IMG/VR virus record: IMGVR_UViG_3300042924_004570
Span: 1 to 20,251 of that record
Direction: 5' to 3' (one strand)
Source of the DNA: a virus
DNA: 20,251 nt
Shown: positions 15,387 to 20,251 of the stretch, one piece after another
Numbering within the stretch: the first letter of the stretch is position 1
Layout of the letters: each line of letters begins with the position of its first letter
Position numbers and translations under genes: made by a program
The notes under the pieces: model-generated
What the model was told of the DNA's origin: nothing
The model's input: only the letters and a program-made list of their open reading frames with translations
Database searches by the model: none

Positions 15387-16208
15387 TCAAATATTTTGTA
15401 AATACAGAGAAGCTTCTCTCATTTCATCTTTATCTTTTATACCATGATAAAAGAATGTATTTTCGGTGTTCTCTACTTTTTCCCAATTTAAACCAAGTAA
15501 ATCATTTATACCACCTACAAAATTTCCAGCGGTTATACCTTCTTCTATTGATTTTATTGTTGATAACAAATGTGTATTTAGAAAAGCATATCCGAGATTT
15601 TTAGTTGCCCCTCGTTTCCAAAGACAGATATTGAATGGTGTTTCATCGGTAAAAGGAAAGAATTTTTTCTTTCTATCTAACAGATATTTGTTACAACAAA
15701 TTGAATACCATTCTTCTATAAAATCTCTGCAATTTTCGTTGAATGAAAAAAGACATGAGAAAACATATCTTTGGGTTCTATCAGGAACATTGAGATACTT
15801 CATCAATTCTGCCTCGGAATACTCGACGTATTTTCCATCTATGTGTTCCCAAGAGAAAAGATATTCATGTGGTCCGAAACTTGCAACAGGATATGATTCG
15901 GTATGTTTTAGATTTTCTGTTATAAGTCTTTTTGAGAATAGAACGTCGGTATCAGTAAAAACATAGTCTTCATTTGGAAATATATCCATTACCTTTAAAC
16001 AAATTTCTGGCTTGTAAAAATTGAAAGCAGGATATGTTGAGTTCTTCTCTATTCTTACTTTATGTAAGTTTCTAAACTCTAAATGGGAATCAAATCCAAC
16101 GGTAAAATAAACAATCTTTGTTTCCGTTGGTGTTCGTTTTTCTAATGTTCTAATGCAATTTTCAGCTTGATATTCGTAATTTTTATCGCTGTATAGGAAG
16201 AAAACCAT
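15387..16208 (-). CDS. Glycosyltransferase-like protein with DxD motif
   Basis: The 273-residue product looks like a GT-A fold glycosyltransferase. The first strand MVFFLYSDKNYEYQAENCIR and the metal/nucleotide-sugar motif DYVFTDTDVLFSKRL (DTD at 86-88) are in the usual places. GNFVGGINDLLGL (229-240) and FFYHGIKDK (252-260, His255) may close the metal site. No membrane segment is visible. Substrate unknown. Phage enzymes of this kind modify DNA bases, host surface sugars or phage proteins; nothing here singles one out. It starts with AAGAAG just before the ATG and is preceded by the small membrane gene. Confidence 0.75.
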   Translation of the reverse strand: MVFFLYSDKNYEYQAENCIRTLEKRTPTETKIVYFTVGFDSHLEFRNLHKVRIEKNSTYPAFNFYKPEICLKVMDIFPNEDYVFTDTDVLFSKRLITENLKHTESYPVASFGPHEYLFSWEHIDGKYVEYSEAELMKYLNVPDRTQRYVFSCLFSFNENCRDFIEEWYSICCNKYLLDRKKKFFPFTDETPFNICLWKRGATKNLGYAFLNTHLLSTIKSIEEGITAGNFVGGINDLLGLNWEKVENTENTFFYHGIKDKDEMREASLYLQNI

Positions 16209-16234
16209 TTTACTTCTTTTGTAAGTTTACTTTG

Positions 16235-16474
16235 TTATTTTCGTTTCAATGTTTCTAGAACTTCGGCGTATTCGTAATAACCTTCTTGAATTTTTATGAG
16301 GGAGTATTCTTTTAGATTTTTTCTCAGTCTATATGAATCTACATGACAATGTTCGGCAATTCTAACAATAGATTCTTTTTCAGGACACGTAGAACTTTGT
16401 TTCGATAACAAATCTTCTTTCGTCAGAATCCAATAACTAAAAAATCCAATAAGAAAAGTAACTATAAATTCCAC
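16235..16474 (-). CDS. Small membrane protein with helix-turn-helix-like tail
   Basis: The 79-residue product begins MEFIVTFLIGFFSYWILTKE with one membrane helix (about 2-18). The cytoplasmic part IVRIAEHCHVDSYRLRKNLK, then EYSLIKIQEGYYEYAEVL, resembles a helix-turn-helix plus wing. I took the GTG at 16474, preceded by GGGGG at 8 bases; the frame stays open to a TTG at 16510. The opening resembles that of the gene at 7204-7527. A membrane-tethered DNA-binding protein is possible, but the fold is a guess. Confidence 0.58.
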   Translation of the reverse strand: MEFIVTFLIGFFSYWILTKEDLLSKQSSTCPEKESIVRIAEHCHVDSYRLRKNLKEYSLIKIQEGYYEYAEVLETLKRK

Positions 16475-16523
16475 TTGTATTACCCCCGTTTGAAGTAAAT
16501 TGATTATCAATAAATATCACTCA

Positions 16524-16609
16524 TAAAAAATAAAAAGGGATAGAAGAACTAATTTGGTCGGTATATGTTGATGATGTTCTCATCACTCTATACAACGTTC
16601 TTCTATCCC
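16524..16609 (-). terminator. Large hairpin terminator after the transglycosylase gene
   Basis: An outer stem of 13 perfect pairs (16597-16609 with 16537-16549, arm GGGATAGAAGAAC on the plus strand) encloses a second stem of five pairs (16589-16593 with 16561-16565) and an inner stem TGATGA/TCATCA with a five-base loop. On the minus strand the outer stem is followed at once by TTTTTATTTTTTATG, a good U-tract. It starts eight bases after the stop codon of the transglycosylase gene. Confidence 0.85.
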
Positions 16610-16616
16610 CCAGTTT

Positions 16617-17105
16617 TTACATCTTTGCTAGATTACGTTCTTCTAGCTCCAAGTTTACCCTCTTTGACACTTTCTTCCAATACTTCTTTGTAGCACGTTT
16701 CATGTGTCCCTTTGGACCTCCATTCCACTTTCTCGCGAGGGTCGCCATGTCCTCTTTTGAAAGTGAATCTAAATTAAGGTCAGGGTTATAAAACTCCTGA
16801 TAAATCCAAAACATCTCCGCAGATTTGCGGGGATTCTTTCGGTCAGCAAGAGTGAACTTCTTATCAAGTCCTTGAATCTTACAGATTCGGTTTACTTCCT
16901 TGACCATAACAGGTTTGATTTGGACAATTCCAACAGACCCGTCTCTTGATTTTGCGTTTGCATTGCCTTTCGACTCAACCCAAACGATAGATGAATACAA
17001 CACGTCTTTTAGAACCTCACCCTTTGAGAAGGGTTTCATTGCGATTGTCACGAAGGCAGTCACAATGATTGAGACGGTTGCAACCCGTTTCCATTTGTTA
17101 GTCAT
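16617..17105 (-). CDS. Lysozyme-like lytic transglycosylase, probable endolysin
   Basis: The 162-residue product has an SLT/goose-type lysozyme-like domain. SSIVWVESKGNANAKSRDGS (38-57) places the catalytic Glu44, followed by VGIVQIKPVMVKEVNRI (58-74), LADRKNPRKSAEMFWIYQEF (86-105) and MATLARKWNGGPKGH (120-134). These are the ES-GN, G-Q-KP and A-WNGG positions of that family, which cuts the glycan strand of peptidoglycan. Residues 8-23 (VATVSIIVTAFVTIAM) form an N-terminal membrane segment, either a signal peptide or a signal-arrest-release anchor. It has its own promoter at 17221-17251, a leader of about 110 bases, AAGAGAGAG before the ATG and a strong terminator. Endolysin is inferred; a virion-bound role is the alternative. 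Confidence 0.82.
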   Translation of the reverse strand: MTNKWKRVATVSIIVTAFVTIAMKPFSKGEVLKDVLYSSIVWVESKGNANAKSRDGSVGIVQIKPVMVKEVNRICKIQGLDKKFTLADRKNPRKSAEMFWIYQEFYNPDLNLDSLSKEDMATLARKWNGGPKGHMKRATKKYWKKVSKRVNLELEERNLAKM

Positions 17106-17146
17106 ATCAACTCTCTCTTTTGTGGATAATATATGTTTTCATTCTT

Positions 17147-17192
17147 TGTGTCTAAAGACACAGGTGTATTACAACAACATTATACCGACCAA
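17147..17192 (-). promoter_or_regulatory. Structured leader of the transglycosylase transcript
   Basis: The leader holds TTGGTCGGTATA (17192-17181, minus strand), exactly complementary to 16554-16565 inside the terminator loop of the same transcript, and a hairpin TGTGTC/GACACA with a four-base loop (17162-17147). GGTATAAT also contains a -10-like TATAAT, without a matching -35 at 17 bases. A regulatory role is inferred. Confidence 0.45.
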
Positions 17193-17220
17193 GTATAAAT
17201 ATCAGTTGTTTTTGTTATTA

Positions 17221-17251
17221 CAATAATAAGAAATTTTTGGGACAATTCCAA
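17221..17251 (-). promoter_or_regulatory. Promoter of the transglycosylase gene
   Basis: On the minus strand TTG (17251-17249) is followed by exactly 20 bases and TATTATTG (17228-17221), five of six defined positions of TAnnTTTG. The upstream part TTGGAATTGTC is identical to that of the promoter at 19461-19491. It starts nine bases after the end of the preceding gene. Confidence 0.6.
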
Positions 17252-17259
17252 ATGATTTT

Positions 17260-17523
17260 TTAGCAGAGGCCGCCGTTGTCCCCAAGTTCAAATTCAGTAC
17301 CCTCGTATGTTTCACGAGATTCAGTAGGTACGACCTCTACATCATGAAACTCTGCGTCTTTTGCAGAAATACAACAATACCACTTACCGTCTTTGTTACG
17401 AAGTAATGTATCTGTTCCAAGATTATGATGGATTTGTGTAGCAGATTCTTGTGAAGTATTTTCATTCAGTATTCTTCTAACCAGATATACTTTATCTTCT
17501 GTTCTAATTATATTATTTATCAT
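17260..17523 (-). CDS. Small unknown protein, probably early
   Basis: The 87-residue product begins MINNIIRTEDKVYLVRRILN, continues with a likely beta domain containing RNKDGKWYCCISAKDAEFHD, and ends with an acidic tail and a C-terminal Cys. No family is recognised. It is the first and perhaps only gene under the promoter at 17641-17671, and AAAGG lies nine bases before the ATG. The heavy regulatory sequence upstream suggests controlled, perhaps immediate, expression. Confidence 0.62.
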   Translation of the reverse strand: MINNIIRTEDKVYLVRRILNENTSQESATQIHHNLGTDTLLRNKDGKWYCCISAKDAEFHDVEVVPTESRETYEGTEFELGDNGGLC

Positions 17524-17613
17524 ACTACATAACCTTTATATTACAGTTATACTATTACTTCTATTATTACTATTACTACTATAATAACTATAATAGATTA
17601 ACTCTTTTTTTAA

Positions 17614-17639
17614 GTGTTCACTCTTTTCCCGTGTTCACT
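17614..17639. repeat. Two direct copies of GTGTTCACT near the transcription start
   Basis: GTGTTCACT occurs at 17614-17622 and 17631-17639, 17 bases apart. Each has the dyad GTG-TT-CAC. A third, partial copy (AAGTGTT) lies at 17670-17676. They straddle the expected start site of the promoter at 17641-17671, a usual place for a repressor site, or they arose by local duplication. Confidence 0.55.
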
Positions 17640-17640
17640 G

Positions 17641-17671
17641 TAAAGATACAAAATAAATCAATACGAGTCAA
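17641..17671 (-). promoter_or_regulatory. Promoter of the 17260-17523 gene
   Basis: On the minus strand TTG (17671-17669) is followed by exactly 20 bases and TATCTTTA (17648-17641), five of six defined positions of TAnnTTTG. The same bases can also be read as TTGACT, 17 bases, TATCTT, an ordinary sigma-70 promoter. It lies in the gene-free block and has operator-like repeats on both sides. Confidence 0.65.
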
Positions 17672-17687
17672 GTGTTATTTTACATAC

Positions 17688-17704
17688 TGTCAAAATTATT
17701 GACA
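17688..17704. promoter_or_regulatory. Palindrome TGTCAA-N5-TTGACA
   Basis: A perfect inverted repeat with six-base arms and a five-base AT spacer lies 16 bases upstream of the TTG of the promoter at 17641-17671. It could bind a dimeric activator or repressor. No binding protein can be named. Confidence 0.45.
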
Positions 17705-17788
17705 TTTTGTAAATAGGCATCTTCAGATTCCGTAGGAATAAAAAGTGGTCATTTTAACACCTATAAACACCCCGTTTTTGACCCCCAC

Positions 17789-17813
17789 CGTCCCCGTAGG
17801 GACGTTTTTATTT
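17789..17813 (+). terminator. Plus-strand hairpin with T-tract
   Basis: CGTCCC and GGGACG (17789-17794, 17799-17804) form a perfect stem around CGTA, followed directly by TTTTTATTT on the plus strand. On the minus strand the loop becomes TACG, closed by C-G, a very stable tetraloop, but no T-tract follows. It is thus oriented against every gene in the window and would end a plus-strand RNA. The surrounding 424 bases hold no gene. Confidence 0.55.
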
Positions 17814-17879
17814 GATAACCCATATACGACTATACCCTGACCAATAAAACCCTCTTAAAAACGATTTAAACCCCGTATT

Positions 17880-17924
17880 TAAGTCCTTAAAAATAAAGGA
17901 CTTACGCCGATGACGTAAGTCCTT
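17880..17924 (-). terminator. Terminator with an alternative overlapping hairpin
   Basis: On the minus strand AAGGACTTACG (17924-17914) and CGTAAGTCCTT (17906-17896) form 11 perfect pairs around a seven-base loop, followed by TATTTTT. The second arm can instead pair with AAGGACTTA (17888-17880), giving nine pairs around the T-rich loop. It lies 24 bases after the stop of the 17948-18364 gene. Confidence 0.72.
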
Positions 17925-17947
17925 ATAAATCAACTACTTACGAGAAA

Positions 17948-18364
17948 TCAGTCGTTTCCACTCATTAGAACGTCAGGACGTTGGATATAGTCGATGTTCA
18001 ATTCATCAGACCATAAAATTTGTTTTTCATCCCATGAGATAACAAACTCTGGCACCATGCAACCGTATCGTTGATAGTATGTTTCATATTCATCGAATGA
18101 TTCATAGATGTCAAATTTATCATCGAAGACAGGAATGTCACCCACAGTTTCGGCAAGATTCGATTCCACTTCACCAAAGGTATTGAAGTATGAACCTTGT
18201 TCGTCACCTTCTTCTGTATTTTCAAAAATCCAATTCAGAATATCGTCACGAGTTTCTTCAACTGCAGAAAATGTTGATTCCACTTCTTCAAGATTTGAAG
18301 ACTGAGTAACGTCTTTCCATTGTTCGGAAAATCGTTCGAGTAGTTGTTTGAAATTATTGTTCAT
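17948..18364 (-). CDS. Strongly acidic unknown protein
   Basis: The 138-residue product has 34 Asp or Glu against 8 Lys or Arg by my count. Aromatic residues are frequent (for example FDEYETYYQRYG). It begins MNNNFKQLLERFSEQWKDVT. No family is recognised. Such charge is typical of DNA mimics that block restriction enzymes or other DNA-binding proteins, but composition alone does not prove it. I took the ATG at 18364, inside the end of the preceding gene (ATGAACAATAA), since a start at 18421 would bury 19 residues in that gene. It is the last gene of its unit. Confidence 0.68.
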   Translation of the reverse strand: MNNNFKQLLERFSEQWKDVTQSSNLEEVESTFSAVEETRDDILNWIFENTEEGDEQGSYFNTFGEVESNLAETVGDIPVFDDKFDIYESFDEYETYYQRYGCMVPEFVISWDEKQILWSDELNIDYIQRPDVLMSGND

Positions 18365-18560
18365 TGATATAGTCCACAATCTTTGATTCTGAAATAGTCT
18401 TGACCTCAAATGGGTCAACACACGTAGATAGATACTTGTTCACTTGAACTTCTGCATCTGTTACAGACACGGCATCAACCATGTATGAACGAGATTGCTT
18501 CTTCACCTTACCATTATCAGCGGTGATTTCAAATTGAACCTTTGCGAGATAGAAAGCCAT
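18354..18560 (-). CDS. DUF4494-like small protein
   Basis: The 68-residue product reads as a short member of the DUF4494 family: a beta start AFYLAKVQFEITADNGKVKK, then RSYMVDAVSVTDAEVQVNKY, and VDPFEVKTISESKIVDYI. The pattern of Y-VDA-S-TDAE is the core of that family, known mainly from Bacteroidota and their phages; the role is unknown. This is from memory of the family, not a search. AAGGA lies seven bases before the ATG. It is two bases from the upstream gene and overlaps the acidic protein gene by 11. Confidence 0.65.
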   Translation of the reverse strand: MAFYLAKVQFEITADNGKVKKQSRSYMVDAVSVTDAEVQVNKYLSTCVDPFEVKTISESKIVDYINEQ

Positions 18561-18562
18561 AA

Positions 18563-18820
18563 CTAATCCTTCTTTTTATAGATATTTGATAAATACTTTG
18601 CGTTTATTTGATTTGTTCCAATAAGAGAATGAAGTGGGAAATATCCTTTCGGTGTACCGACCATATCATTCTTCGTGCCAATATACAAACTTTCTCCGTC
18701 TTCCACAAGATAAATCGGTATGAAGTTTATCTGTAAATCGTTGTAGTCGTCGTTGTAACGAGCGAACGTCTTTTTACCGATAGTAAACTGATTAGTCTTG
18801 TTGGAAGTTGGCATAGTCAT
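18563..18820 (-). CDS. Small unknown protein
   Basis: The 85-residue product begins MTMPTSNKTNQFTIGKKTFA and has INFIPIYLVEDGESLYIGTK and GYFPLHSLIGTNQINAKYL, a likely small beta fold. No family is recognised. The start is chosen at 18820 for AAGG four bases upstream; ATGs at 18835 and 18814 are alternatives, and the open frame reaches 18907 within the preceding gene. It overlaps that gene by 29 bases. Confidence 0.6.
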   Translation of the reverse strand: MTMPTSNKTNQFTIGKKTFARYNDDYNDLQINFIPIYLVEDGESLYIGTKNDMVGTPKGYFPLHSLIGTNQINAKYLSNIYKKKD

Positions 18821-19157
18821 TGAACCTTGATTCATAAAGTGGTGCCATTGCAACATATACTTCCCAAAGTTGTTCAAGGAAGAACTCGTTTGCGTTGTAC
18901 GGTTCAAATGTACCGTCGTTGTTCCAATCGTCAGAACTTACTACCGCCATGAGAAATACATCCCTACCCTTCGTCTCCAATCCGTACACTTCAACGTCCT
19001 CGATTACTACAATCGGCTTCGGTGTACCTTCGTCGTCGTATGTATAATACTCACCACCTGCCTTATTGATAAGGGTATTCATACGAATAATTACTTGTTC
19101 CTTCAACGTCTTTGGTGTTACTACAATAGACGTGATGTGTGATGATGATTGACTCAT
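18792..19157 (-). CDS. Unknown acidic protein
   Basis: The 121-residue product begins MSQSSSHITSIVVTPKTLKE and has EYYTYDDEGTPKPIVVIEDV, VFLMAVVSSDDWNNDGTFEP and a C-terminal helix with WEVYVAMAPLYESRFNDYAN. No family, signal or membrane segment is recognised. GGAG lies eight bases before the ATG. It overlaps the preceding gene by four bases. Base composition here (18600-20200) is visibly richer in GC and CG steps than in the structural genes. Confidence 0.65.
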   Translation of the reverse strand: MSQSSSHITSIVVTPKTLKEQVIIRMNTLINKAGGEYYTYDDEGTPKPIVVIEDVEVYGLETKGRDVFLMAVVSSDDWNNDGTFEPYNANEFFLEQLWEVYVAMAPLYESRFNDYANFQQD

Positions 19158-19438
19158 CGGTTTACTCCAATAAAAATGTTGTAAATAAAAAAGAAAACTG
19201 GTATCATTGCGAGGACGAAGAATAATGTATCTCGTAACATCTGTTTCTTGTTTTCGAGACCTATAATTCGGTTATGGACTGCGAGAGAATTACAAAGTTC
19301 ATCCTTTGTGATTGACTTACCGAACGTCGTGTAAGCATTTGGGTCGGCGAGAAAAACTCTTTCTACACCTTCCCGTGATGGTGTCCGTGACCAATTGAAT
19401 GGTTCTACTTTTCGGACTTTCTTCATTGTGTTACCCAT
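19154..19438 (-). CDS. Small protein with C-terminal membrane anchor
   Basis: The 94-residue product has a soluble basic N-terminal part (MGNTMKKVRKVEPFNWSRTP, then VERVFLADPNAYTTFGKSIT) and one hydrophobic helix near the end (about 70-90, DTLFFVLAMIPVFFFIYNIF). It is probably anchored with the N-terminus in the cytoplasm. No family is recognised. It is the first gene after the promoter at 19461-19491; the leader has no Shine-Dalgarno sequence. An ATG at 19426 is a possible alternative start. Confidence 0.62.
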   Translation of the reverse strand: MGNTMKKVRKVEPFNWSRTPSREGVERVFLADPNAYTTFGKSITKDELCNSLAVHNRIIGLENKKQMLRDTLFFVLAMIPVFFFIYNIFIGVNR

Positions 19439-19460
19439 AAGGTTGTTGATTGATGTAATA

Positions 19461-19491
19461 CAAATCTACGAAAAAAATCTGACAATTCCAA
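19461..19491 (-). promoter_or_regulatory. Promoter before the 19154-19438 gene
   Basis: On the minus strand TTG (19491-19489) is followed by exactly 20 bases and TAGATTTG (19468-19461), a perfect TAnnTTTG. It begins three bases after the lipoprotein stop codon. It is the best match of the five promoters of this form in the window. Confidence 0.72.
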
Positions 19492-19494
19492 GCG

Positions 19495-19950
19495 TTATTT
19501 TTTGTCACGCCAAATAACGAGATAAATTGTATCTACCTTACCGGCAACGTGTACTCCGTCCTTTTGTGGAGTATTGAACACAGAAAGTGGTGTACGGTCG
19601 AGAACTTCTACGGTTTCAACAAAGTGGTCAGTTTCTCCACGATTGCGAAACCAATTCTTGAACGCAGTCTCGTGATAACGAATCTTCACCTTCCACCCAA
19701 GTGTTGCGGCAGAATCAAGAATCTTCACCACATTTTCATCTTGACGGTCATTATCAATTGAAAACTGAAACGTACTTGATGTGTTCATACCTGTTTGTGT
19801 CAGGTTCAATTCACCTTCCCAAGACTTCCAAATCAAACCGCGATTGGAAAACTTGGTAACGAATCCGATACGTTCACCGTTGGAGTAATTTTCACTACAA
19901 CCAACAAGTGTGAGAGAAAAAAGTGCGAGAGCGAATAGTGTGTTCTTCAT
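19495..19950 (-). CDS. Lipoprotein
   Basis: The 151-residue product has a lipoprotein signal peptide: MKNTLFALALFSLTLVGCSE with lipobox LVGC and Cys18 as the acylated residue. The mature part has GERIGFVTKFSNRGLIWKSW and EGELNLTQTG, then FRNRGETDHFVETVEVLDRT, a likely beta-rich domain; this opening resembles lipoproteins of unknown function in Bacteroidota. It would sit in the envelope of the infected cell. Some phage lipoproteins block superinfection, but here that is only a suggestion. AAAGGAAAC lies upstream of the ATG. It follows the small membrane gene after 14 bases. Confidence 0.78.
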   Translation of the reverse strand: MKNTLFALALFSLTLVGCSENYSNGERIGFVTKFSNRGLIWKSWEGELNLTQTGMNTSSTFQFSIDNDRQDENVVKILDSAATLGWKVKIRYHETAFKNWFRNRGETDHFVETVEVLDRTPLSVFNTPQKDGVHVAGKVDTIYLVIWRDKK

Positions 19951-19964
19951 TGTTGTTTCCTTTA

Positions 19965-20186
19965 TTATCGTGTACCCATGTACGAAGAATATGGACGAAT
20001 ATGTGAATTATCCTTTGACGTGTCCTTCGAGAAGGCACTCATTGCGGTAAAGAAACCAATTGTAAAAATGAGAAGTGCGGCAACACCGACCTTCATCTTA
20101 CTTACGTTGTTCAAGTAAGGTGCAACACGGTAGAATGTCTTTCCACTTGGTGTCTTTACGCGATTGAACTCAATTCCGATAACCAT
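19965..20186 (-). CDS. Small single-pass membrane protein
   Basis: The 73-residue product has a basic N-terminal part (MVIGIEFNRVKTPSGKTFYR), one membrane helix (about 32-51, KVGVAALLIFTIGFFTAMSA) and a short polar tail. No family is recognised. AAAAGGAAAAG lies before the ATG. With the lipoprotein and the next membrane gene it forms a run of three envelope proteins. Confidence 0.62.
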   Translation of the reverse strand: MVIGIEFNRVKTPSGKTFYRVAPYLNNVSKMKVGVAALLIFTIGFFTAMSAFSKDTSKDNSHIRPYSSYMGTR

Positions 20187-20212
20187 TGTCTTTTCCTTTT
20201 GTTTGTGGTAAA

Positions 20213-20251
20213 TTACCCGAAATAAATTTGAATCTGAGCAGAGTCGTCAGT
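20213..20251 (-). CDS. Possible 3' end of an upstream gene
   Basis: One minus-strand frame is open from the window edge for 12 codons (TDDSAQIQIYFG) and ends in TAA at 20215-20213, just before the ribosome site of the next gene. Too short to identify, and another frame is also open here. Confidence 0.3.
   Translation of the reverse strand, partial: TDDSAQIQIYFG

Larger units (their letters stand above)
17524..17947. other. Gene-free regulatory block of 424 bases
   Basis: No open frame of convincing length or composition exists on either strand. From right to left it holds a terminator with alternative pairing (17880-17924), a stretch rich in G-runs on the minus strand (about 17745-17880), a plus-strand hairpin with a T-tract, a TGTCAA palindrome, a promoter, two operator-like repeats and a low-complexity tract of TAATAG-like triplets (about 17530-17600). 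TATACCCTGACCAA at 17831-17844 resembles the TATACCGACCAA element at 17181-17192. It is by far the longest non-coding stretch here. Confidence 0.7.

Noticed and set aside
15466-15966. Plus-strand open frame of 166 codons
   Set aside because: It is antisense to the glycosyltransferase-like gene, with no ribosome site and no recognisable domain.
17181-17192. Sigma-70 promoter using TATAAT in the transglycosylase leader
   Set aside because: No TTGACA-like element lies 16 to 18 bases upstream, and a better promoter is at 17221-17251.
17745-17880. G-quadruplex on the minus strand
   Set aside because: There are several G-runs, but no four runs of three or more close enough for a standard quadruplex.
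1-20251. tRNA genes, CRISPR arrays, insertion sequences
   Set aside because: I looked through the gaps on both strands and saw no cloverleaf, spaced repeat array or transposase; the only long gap is 17524-17947.

Overview
This window is part of a tailed-phage genome of the T4-like, contractile-tail kind. Every gene I can support lies on the minus strand, so transcription runs from base 20251 towards base 1. The genes are tightly packed, often overlapping by 1 to 30 bases, and AT-rich. Diagnostic genes are a gp6/J-type baseplate wedge protein (cut by the left edge), a gp25-type wedge protein, a gp5-like OB-fold hub or spike protein, and a gp55-like late sigma factor. Auxiliary genes include ClpP, UV damage endonuclease (UvsE/UVDE), flavin-dependent thymidylate synthase ThyX, a DxD glycosyltransferase and a lysozyme-like transglycosylase.

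The likely host is a member of the Bacteroidota. Five intergenic sites carry TTG, exactly 20 bases, then a box close to TAnnTTTG, which is the known -33/-7 promoter form of that phylum. A DUF4494-like protein and a Fibrobacter succinogenes major paralogous domain protein point the same way. Clear Shine-Dalgarno sequences before many genes are less typical of Bacteroidota, so this is an inference.

Layout in transcription order: (1) 20251-17948, small membrane, lipoprotein and unknown genes, probably early and acting at the host envelope or on host functions, ending in a terminator. (2) 17947-17524, a 424-base gene-free block with a promoter, operator-like repeats, a terminator-antiterminator-like hairpin set and a hairpin with a T-tract on the plus strand. 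(3) 17523-16617, an unknown small gene and then the transglycosylase, with its own promoter, long leader and elaborate terminator. (4) 16474-11895, a glycosyltransferase, thyX, a methyltransferase-like gene and several unknown genes, with an internal promoter before the thyX group. (5) 11772-11137, a single putative fibre or adhesin gene isolated between two hairpin terminators. (6) 11034-1, one long unit running from the UV endonuclease through ClpP and the late sigma factor into the baseplate genes.

Together these fit nucleotide supply (ThyX), DNA repair (UvsE), envelope changes and lysis (lipoprotein, glycosyltransferase, transglycosylase), a switch to late transcription (gp55-like) and tail assembly. 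The most interesting signals are the promoter family with fixed spacing, a perfect 12-base complementarity between leader and terminator of the transglycosylase transcript, the unexplained 424-base block, and a tail protein whose peptidase-like domain appears split by a coiled-coil insertion.
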